A stretch of 64,000 nt of DNA from Paracoccus aestuariivivens (GCF_009711225.1 NZ_WMIE01000013.1:16579-80578); one strand, 5' to 3'; numbered from the stretch's first letter, positions 45,070 to 56,606 are shown. Translations and numbers: made by a program. The notes: generated by a model from the letters alone, not told the origin.

Positions 45070-45759
45070 ATGAATACATGCCTTGCACCTTGTCCCGTCG
45101 TGTTCGATCTGGATGGCACGCTGATCGACAGCGCGCCAGATATCCATGCGACGGTCAACGCGGTCCTGCGCATCCATCAGATCGCACCTTTGACCTTGGA
45201 TCAGGTTCGCAGCTTTATCGGTGGCGGTGTCGATCTGTTATGGCGACGTGTGATCGCGGCAACCGGTCTGCCTGCCGAAGCGCATCGCGATCTGGTTGCC
45301 TCGTTCATGACGCGATACCACGACGCCACCGCATTGACCCGCCTTTACCCGAACGTCGCCGAGACCCTGGGCGTTCTGGCTGATCGTGGCCATCCGCTTG
45401 GCATCTGCACGAACAAGCCGATGCGCCCGACCAAGGCACTGCTGGAACATTTCAGACTCGCCTCAGTTTTTGCTGCAGTCATCGGAGGAGACTCGCTGCC
45501 ACAACGGAAACCGGATCCTGCGCCACTTCGGGCCGCATTCTCGTTGCTTGGTGCGGATCCGGTAAAGCCGCTGGGCCTTTATGTTGGCGACAGCGAGTTT
45601 GACGCCGAATGCGCCAAGAACACTGATGTGCCGTTCTTGCTGTTCACTCGGGGTTATCGCAAGTCTGACCCGTCCGAGATGCATCATACCGCGCGCTTCG
45701 ACGACTTCGCCGATCTGCCGGGCCTGATCGAACAACAGTCCGAGATTGCCCGTGCCTGA
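45070..45759 (+). CDS. gph: Phosphoglycolate phosphatase
   Basis: The 229-residue HAD-family enzyme has motif I 'VVFDLDGTLIDSAPDIHATV' (nucleophile Asp), motif II 'LGICTNKP', motif III lysine in 'LPQRKPDPAPLRA' and motif IV 'YVGDSEFDAECAKNTDVPFL'. It dephosphorylates 2-phosphoglycolate from DNA repair or oxygenation reactions. It follows the thioredoxin-like gene without a gap. Confidence 0.92.
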   Translation: MNTCLAPCPVVFDLDGTLIDSAPDIHATVNAVLRIHQIAPLTLDQVRSFIGGGVDLLWRRVIAATGLPAEAHRDLVASFMTRYHDATALTRLYPNVAETLGVLADRGHPLGICTNKPMRPTKALLEHFRLASVFAAVIGGDSLPQRKPDPAPLRAAFSLLGADPVKPLGLYVGDSEFDAECAKNTDVPFLLFTRGYRKSDPSEMHHTARFDDFADLPGLIEQQSEIARA

Positions 45760-45843
45760 GCCACGCGTCTCTTGACAGCGATGCCAATCGCGACGATCCG
45801 TCGGGCAGCAATAAACCGCCCGACGGAACCCAAGGAGCCTTTA

Positions 45844-46272
45844 ATGGACCTGCGCCCGCTTACCCCCGAACTTTCGGTCTCGCCCCAGATCCGGCCCGAA
45901 GATCTGCCCGCTCTGGTCGCCGATGGCTTCCGCGTGCTGATCAACAATCGCCCCGATGCCGAAGTCGGCCCCGATGAGGACAGTGTCGCGATGCGCGCCG
46001 CAGCCGAAGCCGCTGGCATGGACTACCGCGAGATTCCCTTCGTGCCGGGTCATGTCACGCCCGAGATGGTCGAGGCCCAAGCCGAAGCGCTGGCCCTGCC
46101 CGGCCGCAAGATCGCCTATTGCCGCTCCGGCAACCGGTCGACCGTGCTGTGGGCGCTAAGCCGCGCAGGCACCGAACCGACCGCAGATCTGCTCGAAGCG
46201 GCGGCAAAGGCGGGCTACGATCTGTCCGGAGTGCGTCCCCTGATCGACTCGCTTGCCGCACGCGGTCGCTGA
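45844..46272 (+). CDS. TIGR01244 family phosphatase/sulfurtransferase-like protein
   Basis: The start at 45844 is behind AAGGAG and coincides with the family N-terminus 'MDLRPLTPELSVSPQIRPED'. The 142-residue protein has the cysteine phosphatase-type loop 'KIAYCRSGNRSTVLWALSRA' (CX5R) and 'DYREIPFVPGHVTPEMVEAQ'. The family (DUF442/BLH-type) is related to dual-specificity phosphatases; some members are fused to sulfide-metabolism enzymes. The substrate is unknown. Confidence 0.85.
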   Translation: MDLRPLTPELSVSPQIRPEDLPALVADGFRVLINNRPDAEVGPDEDSVAMRAAAEAAGMDYREIPFVPGHVTPEMVEAQAEALALPGRKIAYCRSGNRSTVLWALSRAGTEPTADLLEAAAKAGYDLSGVRPLIDSLAARGR

Positions 46273-46355
46273 ACTGTCGTGATTTGCGATTGATGCTGGT
46301 GTTTCGGCCCCTCCTGCGTTAGGGGGGCCGCAACTTCATTCAAAGGCCAGCACTC

Positions 46356-48173
46356 ATGGACATCCGCAATATTGCGATTATCGCCCACGTTGACCACGGC
46401 AAGACAACGCTCGTTGACCAACTGCTGAAGCAGTCGGGTTCCTTCCGCGAAAATCAAGCCGTCGCGGAACGTGCGATGGACAGCAATGACATTGAACGGG
46501 AACGCGGGATTACCATCCTTGCCAAAGCGACCTCGGTCGAGTGGAAAGGCACCCGCATCAATATCGTCGACACCCCCGGCCACGCCGATTTCGGCGGCGA
46601 GGTCGAGCGCATCCTGTCGATGGTCGATGGCGTCTGCCTGCTGGTCGACGCGGCCGAAGGCCCGATGCCGCAGACGAAATTCGTAACCTCGAAGGCGCTG
46701 GCGCTTGGCCTGAAGCCGATCGTCGTCCTGAACAAGGTTGACAAGCCCGCAGCCGAGCCGGACCAGGCACTGGATCAGGTATTTGACCTGTTCGCGAACC
46801 TTGGCGCGAATGACGAGCAACTGGACTTCCCGCATCTTTACGCCTCGGGCATCGGCGGCTGGGCCGACGAAACCCTTGAAGGCGACCGCAAGGACATGTC
46901 GGCGCTGTTCGACATGGTGCTGCGTCACGTCGAGCCGCCGAAGCAGGTCGCCCGTCAGGACGAGCCCTTCCAGATGCTGGCCACCACGCTGGGTTCGGAT
47001 CCGTTCATCGGCCGCATCCTGACCGGTCGCGTCGAATCCGGTCGCGCGAAAGCCGGCGACACCGTCAAAGCGCTGTCGCGCGATGGCGAACGGATCGAGC
47101 AGTTCCGCATTTCCAAAGTTCTGGCTTTCCGCGGCCTGACCCAGTCGCCGATCGACGAAGCCGTTGCCGGCGACATCGTCAGCATCGCGGGCATGTCGAA
47201 AGCCACCGTGGCCGACACTCTGGCTGCGCTTGAGGTCGAGACCTCCCTGCCCGCGCAGCCGATCGATCCGCCGACCATCAGCGTCACCTTCGGCATCAAT
47301 GACAGCCCGCTGGCTGGTCGCGACGGCAACAAGGTCCAGTCGCGCGTCATCCGCGAGCGCCTGATGAAAGAGGCCGAAACCAACGTCGCGATCAAGGTCG
47401 AAGACACCGCCAGTGGCGATGCCTTCATCGTCTCGGGTCGTGGCGAACTGCAGATGGGCGTGTTGATCGAGAACATGCGCCGCGAAGGTTTTGAACTGTC
47501 GATCTCGCGCCCGCGCGTGATTTATCAGGACATCGACGGCGTCCGCCACGAGCCGATCGAAGAAGCCATCATCGACGTTGATGACGAATATACCGGCGCC
47601 GTAGTCGAAAAACTGACCGGCCACCGCAAGGGTGATCTGGTCGAGATGAAGCCCGCAGGTGTCGGCAAGACCCGCATCGTCGCCCATGTCCCGTCGCGTG
47701 GCCTGATCGGCTATCAGGGCGAATTCATGACCGACACGCGCGGCAACGGCGTGCTGAACCGCATCTTCCACAGCTGGGCCCCCTACAAGGGTCCGATTCA
47801 GGGCCGCCGTCAGGGCGTGCTGATCTCGATGGAGGACGGTGTTTCGGTCGCCTACGCGCTGTGGAACCTCGAAGAGCGCGGCAAGATGTTCATCGGCGCG
47901 CAAGAGCAGCTGTATCAGGGCATGATCATCGGCGAGCATTCGCGCGATAACGACCTTGAAGTGAACCCGCTGAAAGGCAAAAAGCTGACCAACGTCCGCG
48001 CCTCGGGCACGGATGAAGCTGTCCGCCTGACGCCGCCGGTGCGCATGTCGCTGGAAGAAGCCATCGCCTATATCGACGATGACGAACTGGTCGAAGTGAC
48101 GCCAAAAAACATCCGCCTGCGCAAGCGTTTCCTTGACCCCCATGAGCGCAAGCGTCAGGCCCGTGCAAGCTGA
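46356..48173 (+). CDS. typA: Translational GTPase TypA/BipA
   Basis: The 605-residue ribosome-binding GTPase has G1 '[19 protein letters not shown]', G3 '[20 protein letters not shown]', G4 'NKVDK', then EF-G-like domains II, III and V and a TypA-specific C-terminal domain with '[20 protein letters not shown]' and '[12 protein letters not shown]'. It assists ribosome assembly and growth in stress and cold. Its terminator follows at 48198. Confidence 0.97.
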   Translation: MDIRNIAIIAHVDHGKTTLVDQLLKQSGSFRENQAVAERAMDSNDIERERGITILAKATSVEWKGTRINIVDTPGHADFGGEVERILSMVDGVCLLVDAAEGPMPQTKFVTSKALALGLKPIVVLNKVDKPAAEPDQALDQVFDLFANLGANDEQLDFPHLYASGIGGWADETLEGDRKDMSALFDMVLRHVEPPKQVARQDEPFQMLATTLGSDPFIGRILTGRVESGRAKAGDTVKALSRDGERIEQFRISKVLAFRGLTQSPIDEAVAGDIVSIAGMSKATVADTLAALEVETSLPAQPIDPPTISVTFGINDSPLAGRDGNKVQSRVIRERLMKEAETNVAIKVEDTASGDAFIVSGRGELQMGVLIENMRREGFELSISRPRVIYQDIDGVRHEPIEEAIIDVDDEYTGAVVEKLTGHRKGDLVEMKPAGVGKTRIVAHVPSRGLIGYQGEFMTDTRGNGVLNRIFHSWAPYKGPIQGRRQGVLISMEDGVSVAYALWNLEERGKMFIGAQEQLYQGMIIGEHSRDNDLEVNPLKGKKLTNVRASGTDEAVRLTPPVRMSLEEAIAYIDDDELVEVTPKNIRLRKRFLDPHERKRQARAS

Positions 48174-48197
48174 TCAAACAGATCCATAAAATTCATA

Positions 48198-48228
48198 GGC
48201 ACAGCTTCGGAAGAAGCTGTGCCTTTTT
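48198..48228 (+). terminator. Intrinsic terminator of typA
   Basis: A perfect 11-bp stem, GGCACAGCTTC (48198-48208) with GAAGCTGTGCC (48213-48223), has a GGAA loop and TTTTT after it, 25 bp past the typA stop. Confidence 0.95.
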
Positions 48229-48255
48229 CATTGGAACATCTGGTTAAGCGCGCGG

Positions 48256-48285
48256 AAAGAAAAAAGGCGCAACCTGCGTTGCGCC
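48256..48285 (-). terminator. Intrinsic terminator of the ferredoxin gene
   Basis: Read on the minus strand, GGCGCAAC pairs with GTTGCGCC (48285-48278 with 48273-48266, CTGC region as loop) and is followed by a T-rich run (TTTTTT at 48265-48260). It is 8 bp beyond the ferredoxin stop. Confidence 0.9.
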
Positions 48286-48292
48286 CTATCGA

Positions 48293-49569
<1,277 letters not shown>

Positions 49570-49661
49570 TTTCAGCCTCTGCCGGTAAAACTGGCATACT
49601 AGTCAGAAGTCGGGCAGAGGCAAGGCGAGAAGGCGGCGATTTATAGGATGCGCCTGTCCCG

Positions 49662-51011
49662 TCAGACTTTCCGCAGCGCGATCACCGCGTTCAGCCCGCC
49701 GAAGGCAAAGGCATTGGACAGAACCGCGCCGACTTTGGCTTGCCGTGCCTCATTCGGGACGACATCCAGTGCACATTCGGGGTCCGGCTCTTCATAGCCG
49801 ATGGTCGGAGCGATCACGCCATCGCGTAGGGCCATGATGCAGGCCAGCAGTTCGACCGCACCCGTGCCACCTATCAGATGCCCGTGCATGGATTTGGTCG
49901 AGGACATCATCAGTTGATCCGCATGATGGCCGAATGCATGCGCGACTGCGGCGCATTCGGTTTTATCGTTCGCCGCCGTGCCGGTGCCATGCGCGTTGAT
50001 ATAGCCGATTTCTTCGGGGCGAAGCTGGGCGTCCTGCATCGCACCTGTGATCGTGCGCTCTGCCCCGATGGCCGAGGGCATCACGATATCCTGCGCATCC
50101 GCCGACATGGAAAAACCGACAACCTCGGCCAGAATATCGGCTCCGCGCGCGACGGCATGCTCCCAGTCCTCGAATACGAAGACGCCAGCGCCCTCGCCCT
50201 GGACCATTCCGTTACGCGTGGCCGAGAATGGGCGGCAGGCGTCCTTGGACATGACGCGCAGCCCCTCCCACGCCTTGACGCCGCCGAAGCAAAGCATGGC
50301 TTCCGATCCACCGGTCAACATGACGGTCGCCGCGCCCGAGCGCACCATGTTGAAGGCCATCCCCATCGCGTGGTTCGAACTGGCGCAGGCTGTCGCAACC
50401 GTGAAGCTTGGCCCCATCAGCCCGTATTCCATACTCAGATGCGAGGCGGCTGCATTGTTCATCAACCGTGGCACGACGAAGGGGTGAACGCGGTTCTTCC
50501 CCTCTTCGTAGACGGTCCGGTAATTTTCATCCCATGTGTTCATGCCGCCAGCAGCGGTGCCCAGCACGACGCCGGAACGGATGCCCAACTCGCCTTCGAA
50601 AATCAGTCCGGATTGATCGACGGCCTCGCGGGCTGCAAGCAAGGTGAACTGGGTGAACTTATCGTAAAGGACGATCTGCTGGCGGTTGAAATAGGTTTCG
50701 GCGTTCCAGTCGCGGACCTGCCCGCCTATACGGACGGCCAGACGTTCGACATCGCGGAAATCCAGCTCTCCGATACCGCAGCGGCCCTCGCGCATGGCCT
50801 CGAAGGTGGAAGGCACGTCGCGCCCCAGCGCGTTGATCGTCCCCATTCCGGTAATGGCCACGCGCCGCATGCCGTTGGCGTGCCGCCCCATAATGACACG
50901 ACCCAGCATGGTCCGCGCCCGAGACGTCGCTGATTTGACCTTTCCGGTGACCTTCTCGGACTTGCGCTGCGACTTTTCCGGCTTATCGCCCTTGTTCTTC
51001 TTGGCGTTCAT
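49662..51011 (-). CDS. Beta-ketoacyl-ACP synthase (FabF/KAS II type) with basic N-terminal extension
   Basis: The 449-residue protein is a complete thiolase-fold condensing enzyme: 'MRRVAITGMGTINALGRDVP' start of the domain, the cysteine in 'VATACASSNHAMGMAFNMVR', His in 'NAHGTGTAANDKTECAAVAH' and 'STKSMHGHLIGGTGAVELLA'. Unusually, the frame begins about 47 residues earlier with a Lys/Arg-rich stretch ('NAKKNKGDKPEKSQRKSEKV'). The ATG at 51011 overlaps the acp stop (ATGA), which supports the long form, though an internal ATG at 50870 would give a normal-length enzyme. It probably builds an acyl chain on the adjacent dedicated ACP. Confidence 0.88.
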   Translation of the reverse strand: MNAKKNKGDKPEKSQRKSEKVTGKVKSATSRARTMLGRVIMGRHANGMRRVAITGMGTINALGRDVPSTFEAMREGRCGIGELDFRDVERLAVRIGGQVRDWNAETYFNRQQIVLYDKFTQFTLLAAREAVDQSGLIFEGELGIRSGVVLGTAAGGMNTWDENYRTVYEEGKNRVHPFVVPRLMNNAAASHLSMEYGLMGPSFTVATACASSNHAMGMAFNMVRSGAATVMLTGGSEAMLCFGGVKAWEGLRVMSKDACRPFSATRNGMVQGEGAGVFVFEDWEHAVARGADILAEVVGFSMSADAQDIVMPSAIGAERTITGAMQDAQLRPEEIGYINAHGTGTAANDKTECAAVAHAFGHHADQLMMSSTKSMHGHLIGGTGAVELLACIMALRDGVIAPTIGYEEPDPECALDVVPNEARQAKVGAVLSNAFAFGGLNAVIALRKV

Positions 51012-51268
51012 ACCTTTTCAGCAACCAGCTTTTCGACCGCTGCAATGATGGAACCAAGGGTGGAAATATCAAAATCCGAGCTTTCCGGCTCGTTCGCATT
51101 GAAGGGGACCGAGATGTCGAATTCCTCCTCGATGGCAAAGATCGATTCGACCAATCCCATGCTGTCGATGCCGATATCTTGCGGTGACATCTCGGACTTC
51201 AACTCTGCCGGCTCCAGCATCGCCTGATCGGCAATGATCTTGAGGATGCGGTCATGGACATCTGACAT
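51008..51268 (-). CDS. Acyl carrier protein
   Basis: The 86-residue acidic protein has the phosphopantetheine serine in 'SPQDIGIDSMGLVESIFAIE' (DSM) and 'EEFDISVPFNANEPESSDFD'. It differs from a housekeeping AcpP by its longer acidic loop and its location: between a beta-ketoacyl synthase and lpxD rather than in the fab operon. This suggests a dedicated acyl carrier, for example for lipid A acyl chains, comparable in idea to rhizobial AcpXL but not the same protein. Confidence 0.88.
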   Translation of the reverse strand: MSDVHDRILKIIADQAMLEPAELKSEMSPQDIGIDSMGLVESIFAIEEEFDISVPFNANEPESSDFDISTLGSIIAAVEKLVAEKV

Positions 51269-51287
51269 CTCGGTCTCCCATCTAGCC

Positions 51288-52412
51288 CTATTCGTCGCTG
51301 CGACCGCCTTCTTCTAGGTCGTCGCCAGAGCGCTTCTCCATCAGTTTCTTAACAGTTTCACGAAGCTCTGCCACTTGCGAGTAAAGTCTTGGCAACCTGC
51401 GGATGTTTTTCTGCGCTTCGACATGGGTTTCCATCTTCACCGCCGGACTACCCAGCAAGACGCGACCCGCAGGGGCGTTGGTGAATATCTTCGTTGCGCC
51501 GCCCGCAATCACGTCGTCACCGACAAAGATATTGTCCGAGACGCCGACCTGTCCGCCCAGAACCACGCGGTTGCCGATTCTGGTCGAGCCGGCGATGCCG
51601 ACCAGACCGCACAGCATGGTGTCCTCGCCGACGATGCAATTATGTCCGACCTGCACGAGGTTGTCGATTTTCGTACCGCGCCCGATCCGTGTCGCGCGCA
51701 TGGTGCCACGGTCGATGGTGCTGTTCGCGCCGACCTCGACATCGTCGCCGATCTCGACTCCGCCAAGCGAGTGGATGCGGGTCCAGTGCTGTTCTCGGAT
51801 TTCGCTGCGTTCGCCCAAGGACTCGCGGATTTCCTCGACGCCGGATTTCTCAGGCGTAACGAACGAGAAACCATCCGCGCCGATTGAAACGCCGGGATGC
51901 AGGATGACACGATGGCCGATCGTGACCTCATGCGCGATCCGGACGCCCGGATGCAGCATGACCTGATCGCCGATAACGGTATCGCGGCCAATACTGACAT
52001 GTGAAGCGATCCGCGCGCCCGCGCCCAACTTCACCCTTGCGCCAATCGCGACAAACGGACCGATGGCCGCATCGTCGGGTATTTCGGCAGTGGGATCGAT
52101 AACAGCCGACGGATGGATGCCCGCTGCGATCTCGGGGCCACGGTCGAAAGCCTTGGTCAGACCGGCCATGGCGACGCGCGGCCGCTTCACCAGAACTGCG
52201 GCTTTGAGGCCAAGCGCCTCTGGATCGGTCCCTTCGGCAAGGATGGCCATGTCACCCGGAGCCAGTTTCTGGGTATAGGCAGCGGATGTCGCAAGCGAGA
52301 TCTGCCCTTCGCCAGCCATTCCGGCTTCGGCAGCACCAAGGATGGCAAGACTGCCATCCCCCCACAAACGGGCGTCGAGCGCCCGTGCCAGTTCAGCGAT
52401 GGTGAGTGTCAT
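51288..52412 (-). CDS. lpxD: UDP-3-O-acylglucosamine N-acyltransferase
   Basis: The start at 52412 follows AGGGGAG; the longer open frame has no support. The 374-residue protein has the LpxD N-terminal uridine domain ('[20 protein letters not shown]') and a left-handed beta-helix of hexapeptide repeats (~residues 110-330; '[20 protein letters not shown]'), with the catalytic His region '[20 protein letters not shown]'. It adds the N-linked 3-hydroxyacyl chain in lipid A synthesis from acyl-ACP. Neighbouring acp and KAS genes fit a local acyl supply. The typical bamA-lpxD-fabZ-lpxA context is absent. Confidence 0.9.
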   Translation of the reverse strand: MTLTIAELARALDARLWGDGSLAILGAAEAGMAGEGQISLATSAAYTQKLAPGDMAILAEGTDPEALGLKAAVLVKRPRVAMAGLTKAFDRGPEIAAGIHPSAVIDPTAEIPDDAAIGPFVAIGARVKLGAGARIASHVSIGRDTVIGDQVMLHPGVRIAHEVTIGHRVILHPGVSIGADGFSFVTPEKSGVEEIRESLGERSEIREQHWTRIHSLGGVEIGDDVEVGANSTIDRGTMRATRIGRGTKIDNLVQVGHNCIVGEDTMLCGLVGIAGSTRIGNRVVLGGQVGVSDNIFVGDDVIAGGATKIFTNAPAGRVLLGSPAVKMETHVEAQKNIRRLPRLYSQVAELRETVKKLMEKRSGDDLEEGGRSDE

Positions 52413-52437
52413 CTGTCTCCCCTTTGTTGGGGATGAT

Positions 52438-54093
52438 CTAGTTGCCCTGCCCGCCAGTTTCCAGTCCGCTGTCCAGACCCGCCTTGACCAGGGCGGCATA
52501 AACCGCCGCGTCGCGACCATAGATATCGGGGTAGCGGCGGATCTTGCCGTTCTCGTCGGGGAAGGCGGTGAAATAGACGAGATGGACCGGAAGCGGGTGA
52601 GTCAGGTTCAGATAGGATTCGCGACCCGAGGCCAACGCCTTCGAGAATCTGGCCTCGGGGTTCGCGAATTGTCCCTTCAATAGCTCGTTTGCCAGATCCA
52701 GCGGACGCCCGACTCGGATACAGCCATGCGAGTAGGCGCGGCGCGTTTCATTGAACAGATGCTTGGTCGGTGTGTCGTGCAGATAGATGTTCCACGGATT
52801 GGGGAACAGGAATTTCACCACCCCCAAAGCATTGTCATCACTGGACTTCTGCCGCATCCGGTAAGGGAAATTCGAGGCGGTATACCTGCCGAAATCGATC
52901 TGGCTGCGGGGGATGATATTGCCCGCCCGATCCACCACGTCGATATGGCTTACCGCGTTTCGGTTCGCTTGCAGGCGCGGCAAGTATTCCTTCACCGTGA
53001 TCGAGCGCGGCACATTCCATCGCGGGTTTGCCACCACATGTTTCATATTTTCCGAGAATTCGGGCGTCTCGTGGGTATCCTCGTCCTTGCCGATCACGAC
53101 TTTGGTCGAAAAGACGGTCTCGCCATTCTCGCGGATCGTCGCGGTATAGCTGGGCAAGTTCACCCAAACATGACGTGCGTTCATGTCATAGCCATGCATC
53201 CAGCGCATCCGCTCAAGAGCGATCAGGATGCCTTTGGCCTCCGGTCCGATGCCGCGGTTCATCCGCGCCACGGTATGGGGTCCGGCAACGCCATCCGCGT
53301 GTAGTCCGGACGCGTCCTGAAATTCGGCGACCGACTGGCCGAGCGCCGCATCGAAAACCGACATATCCCCCGTCGGGCGAGCCGGGAAACCAATCGCGGC
53401 TAGACGCTCGCGCAGTAACAGGACGCCCTCCCCTTCGCTGCCTTCACGCCACGTCCCGTTCGGAACCTTCGGCGTGCCGACCGGTGCTGCCAAGCGAGAC
53501 ATCCCGTGCAGGGCCTGTTGAAGCGCAAGATAGTCCTTATCGTGCGGCGCGAGATCGGCCAGCCACGCCGCCGGATCGGGTGCGGCAACGAACTCTCGCA
53601 TCATCTCGCCCGTCGGCTTCCGGTGGACGGCACGCTTGATCCCTGACGAGACCTTGCGCGGATCAAGCACGCCACCGGTCAGATCCTGCGTCCAGCGCGC
53701 GAAGCTGCGGGCAAAGGCAAGCTCGGCTTGCAACGACGCGCCGCCTTCACCGTCCAGTTCCAGCAACCTCGCCGGGTTATAGCGCGACGGCGGCAGACCG
53801 TGGCTGCTTGCGGTCTCGATCGCATTAATCAGGGCATTCCGCCGAATTGCGGCTTCGGGACCAGAGAAAATCCGCTTCAACCCGTTCGAACCGTAAAAAT
53901 CGGCCAATCCGGGCGATCCGGCAACAGCGCGGGCCAAAGCCATCTCATCATCGGAAAAAATCAGCCGAGGCGCAGGAAGCGCCGCCAACGAGGCGGCCTC
54001 AAGTCCCTGCGCGTGAGCGGCGGCAGGAAGACCCGCCCCGCTGAATGCCACAAGCCCAACCACAACCAAAGAGCGAATCAAACGCGAGCCCAT
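52438..54093 (-). CDS. L,D-transpeptidase, YcbB/LdtD-like
   Basis: The start is set at ATG 54093, which opens a clear signal peptide ('[20 protein letters not shown]' to 'AHAQ'); a GTG at 54099 is an alternative. The 551-residue exported protein has an N-terminal scaffold domain, a peptidoglycan-binding domain (~265-320; '[20 protein letters not shown]') and a YkuD catalytic domain with the active cysteine in '[20 protein letters not shown]' and '[20 protein letters not shown]'. It makes 3-3 cross-links in peptidoglycan or attaches proteins. It is 26 bp upstream of lpxD and likely co-transcribed. Confidence 0.92.
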   Translation of the reverse strand: MGSRLIRSLVVVGLVAFSGAGLPAAAHAQGLEAASLAALPAPRLIFSDDEMALARAVAGSPGLADFYGSNGLKRIFSGPEAAIRRNALINAIETASSHGLPPSRYNPARLLELDGEGGASLQAELAFARSFARWTQDLTGGVLDPRKVSSGIKRAVHRKPTGEMMREFVAAPDPAAWLADLAPHDKDYLALQQALHGMSRLAAPVGTPKVPNGTWREGSEGEGVLLLRERLAAIGFPARPTGDMSVFDAALGQSVAEFQDASGLHADGVAGPHTVARMNRGIGPEAKGILIALERMRWMHGYDMNARHVWVNLPSYTATIRENGETVFSTKVVIGKDEDTHETPEFSENMKHVVANPRWNVPRSITVKEYLPRLQANRNAVSHIDVVDRAGNIIPRSQIDFGRYTASNFPYRMRQKSSDDNALGVVKFLFPNPWNIYLHDTPTKHLFNETRRAYSHGCIRVGRPLDLANELLKGQFANPEARFSKALASGRESYLNLTHPLPVHLVYFTAFPDENGKIRRYPDIYGRDAAVYAALVKAGLDSGLETGGQGN

Positions 54094-54403
54094 GATCACA
54101 AAAATTCCCGTTTCCTTGTACGGATTCTGTGCCATCCCCTGCCCGAGAGGTCCAGAAGCCGTGACAGTTTTGCCGCGCTGTGATGCACCCAAGGCACGGC
54201 CTTCCACAATCTTGACCTGACGGTTCCGGTTTCACTTTCCAGTAGGCGGATTTTTGCCGAGATTGGCAATTGTTCGCTGTAGCGGGAATCAATTGCTTTC
54301 CTCGGATCACCGGCTGGTGACATATTGTTAATCAGTTCCGTACTAAATCGGGACAGCCGGCCAGCGCCGGAAACAACAAACGAAGCAGGACAGGCGATCT
54401 GAC

Positions 54404-54964
54404 ATGACGTTTGAAACTATCTCGCGTCGCGGCATCCTTGGTGCGTTCGCGGCGACGACGGTGGCAGCAGCGCCGGTTATGGCCAATGCCTTCGGTCTGA
54501 TACGCGGTGCCGGCGACATTCGCCGCATTCGCATGTATTCGGGGCGGACGGGTGAAAGCATCGACACGGTTTATTGGGTCGATGGCAAATATATCCGCGA
54601 TGCACTGAATGAAATCAATGTGTTCATGCGCGATTGGCGCACGGGCCAGGTGATCGGGATCGACCCGCGCACCGTTGACGTTGCCGCTGCCTCGCACAGG
54701 CTGCTGCAAACCAATGAACCCTACATGATGCTGTCGGGCTATCGCTCGCCCAAGACCAATGCGATGCTTCGCTCGCACTCGTCCGGCGTGGCCAGAAACT
54801 CGCTTCATATGGTAGGCAAGGCTGCCGACCTTCGGCTGAAGTCGCGCTCGGTCGCCCAGATGTACCGTGCGGCTGCCTCCTGCGGTGCGGGTGGTGTCGG
54901 CAAATATTCGCGCTCGAACTTTGTGCATATGGATTGCGGTCCAGTGCGTCATTGGGGCGCCTAA
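54404..54964 (+). CDS. DUF882/YcbK-family periplasmic peptidase (M15-like)
   Basis: The 186-residue precursor has a twin-arginine signal ('SRRGILGAFAATTVAAAPVM'), so it is exported folded by Tat. The DUF882 domain has 'MLSGYRSPKTNAMLRSHSSG', 'NSLHMVGKAADLRL' and the metal-binding 'FVHMDCGPVRHW', the M15/MepK pattern. E. coli MepK (YcbK) cuts 3-3 cross-links in murein, which fits its place divergent from the L,D-transpeptidase gene (311 bp between starts). Confidence 0.92.
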   Translation: MTFETISRRGILGAFAATTVAAAPVMANAFGLIRGAGDIRRIRMYSGRTGESIDTVYWVDGKYIRDALNEINVFMRDWRTGQVIGIDPRTVDVAAASHRLLQTNEPYMMLSGYRSPKTNAMLRSHSSGVARNSLHMVGKAADLRLKSRSVAQMYRAAASCGAGGVGKYSRSNFVHMDCGPVRHWGA

Positions 54965-54999
54965 GCCACGCATTATCACTTTCGCGTGACCACGCTAAG

Positions 55000-55026
55000 A
55001 CCCGCCCTTTTGGGGGCGGGTTTTTG
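55000..55026 (+). terminator. Intrinsic terminator of the DUF882 gene
   Basis: The 8-bp stem ACCCGCCC (55000-55007) with GGGCGGGT (55014-55021) is followed by more T (TTTTTGC), 35 bp after the stop. Confidence 0.9.
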
Positions 55027-55052
55027 CGTTTCAGGCCATCGCGACACCTGGT

Positions 55053-55805
55053 TCAACGCAAACGTGGCGGTGCGTTCGGATCTCGCCGCGGGGGCTGTTC
55101 AGGGGCTTCGGGTGCCGGCGGTTCCAGAATCAATGCAACCGACGGATGTGTCTGGTCCGAGAAGGCAATATCGGTTCCACCGTCAACTTCCGGCAGAAAG
55201 GCCAGCAATTCGGCAAAGGCCTTTGCCAATGCCGGACGACGGGTTTCCTCGACATTTTTCAGGATCAGGCTGTGGTTCGATCGCCCATTTGCCCAAACGG
55301 TCGCCACAAGGGCTGCGGATTCGACAAGCCCGACCATGTCGCCCAGTCTGATCGATAGGGGTTCAGCCAAGGCCTCGACCACTTCTGGTCGCGGCGGCTG
55401 GATCGAAACCGGCGCTTCATCAGGCGCAATTGCCGGCTCGGCCTGCAAAGCCTCGGTGAGCCAAGCCAGCATGTCGGCACTTAGAAGCATCTCGGACGGC
55501 TGGCCGGGATTGACGAGCAGCCCCTGCCCTTCGGCCGCCAAAGCCGAGGCCAATATCCTTCCGGGCAGCGCGACATAAGCAACAGGTCCACCGATGAAGT
55601 CGGCCAAGCGATCCTCGGCGTCACAGGCCAGCGCGACCGGACCATCGGGCAATGCGTGAATTTTCAGTTCGGCCCGATCATGGGCGGGTTCCTCGACCAA
55701 GGCCGCGAAAAGTTCGGTATCGGCCAGCCGCGAGAGGATGCGCGCACGTTGCGCCGGCATGGCTTCATGGAAGGGGATCGGGCAAAGCAAGTCCAGCGGA
55801 GTCAT
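55053..55805 (-). CDS. SseB family protein
   Basis: The 250-residue protein has an N-terminal SseB-type domain ('LLCPIPFHEAMPAQRARILS', 'LHEAM...VALACDAEDRLADF' region, 'YVALPGRILASALAAEGQGL', 'VNPGQPSEMLLSADMLAWL'). It ends in a proline-rich tail. In bacteria the family has no clear function outside its name (serine sensitivity enhancer). Its start overlaps the upstream gene's end by 41 bp; an internal ATG at 55760 would avoid most of that but loses conserved residues. Confidence 0.75.
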   Translation of the reverse strand: MTPLDLLCPIPFHEAMPAQRARILSRLADTELFAALVEEPAHDRAELKIHALPDGPVALACDAEDRLADFIGGPVAYVALPGRILASALAAEGQGLLVNPGQPSEMLLSADMLAWLTEALQAEPAIAPDEAPVSIQPPRPEVVEALAEPLSIRLGDMVGLVESAALVATVWANGRSNHSLILKNVEETRRPALAKAFAELLAFLPEVDGGTDIAFSDQTHPSVALILEPPAPEAPEQPPRRDPNAPPRLR

Positions 55806-56394
55806 CGGCCTCTCTCAGAATATCGTCGATGGCCTGGCGTAGCGCGGGCACAAGCTCGGCTTCGAACCAGGGATTGCGTTTCAGCCAGCGGGTATTGCGC
55901 CACGACGGATGAGGCAAGGGAAAGATGCGCGGTGCATGGTCGCGCCACGCCGCGACTGTTGCTGTCACGCCCTGCGATGCGGCTTTTCCAAGGTGCCAGC
56001 GCTGCGCATGACCGCCGACCAATAGAACCAGATCCGGCTGCAACTGTTGCATCACGGTGGCGCGCCAGGTCGCTGCGCAAATCGGCGGAGGCGGCAGGTC
56101 GGCCCCCTTCGCGTCATACCCCGGAAAACAGAAGGCCATCGGGACGATAGCGATGCGCGCCATATCGTAGAACGCCGGCTCGGAAACGCCCATCCATTCG
56201 CGCAATCTATCACCCGAGCGATCAGCGAACGGCCGGCCCGCCAGATGCACCCGCATCCCCGGCGCTTGTCCGGCGATCAGGATACGCGCGCCGGGCCGGA
56301 ACCAGACGACTGGGTTGGGCGCGTGCGCCGTCGCAGTCGCCGCAAAGCGCGTGGTGCAAAGTCGGCAGGCGCTTATTTCCTCGAGAAGATCCAT
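55765..56394 (-). CDS. Uracil-DNA glycosylase superfamily protein
   Basis: The 209-residue protein has an N-terminal CRLC pair ('ISACRLCTTRF'), the UDG motif 'ILIAGQAPGMRVHLAGRPFA' (GQAPG), and the closing 'PLPHPSWRNTRWLKRNPWFE' (HPS). Only one CxxC is seen near the start, so a full 4Fe-4S site of family 4/5 UDGs is not obvious. It probably removes uracil or a damaged base, or is a related DUF4743-type member; substrate not proven. It overlaps sseB and is divergent from kpsT. Confidence 0.82.
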   Translation of the reverse strand: MDLLEEISACRLCTTRFAATATAHAPNPVVWFRPGARILIAGQAPGMRVHLAGRPFADRSGDRLREWMGVSEPAFYDMARIAIVPMAFCFPGYDAKGADLPPPPICAATWRATVMQQLQPDLVLLVGGHAQRWHLGKAASQGVTATVAAWRDHAPRIFPLPHPSWRNTRWLKRNPWFEAELVPALRQAIDDILREADDSAGLALPDPLP

Positions 56395-56606
56395 GTCCAG
56401 CTAGATAAGTAGCATTGGTTGCGCAACGAAGCCCCTTCAGGTCACGAAATGGCAAGCAATCCGCTGGCATGGTGGACAGTGACGTCGCTGCAGAATAATG
56501 TTCCGTTCGCACCCTTTGGTTGACGAAACTGAGCGGGGTGGACACCCACTGAGGAAATGCCACGCATGTCCGCCAAGACAGCGCAGGCTGGCATCGAGGT
56601 CGCCGG

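Noticed and set aside
46215..48143. A 642-codon open frame on the minus strand opposite typA, and similar long antisense frames opposite secD, glutamine synthetase and rsh
   Set aside because: They mirror well-recognised genes in GC-rich DNA, have no protein-family features or ribosome sites, and show the His/Arg/Gln-rich composition of antisense shadows.
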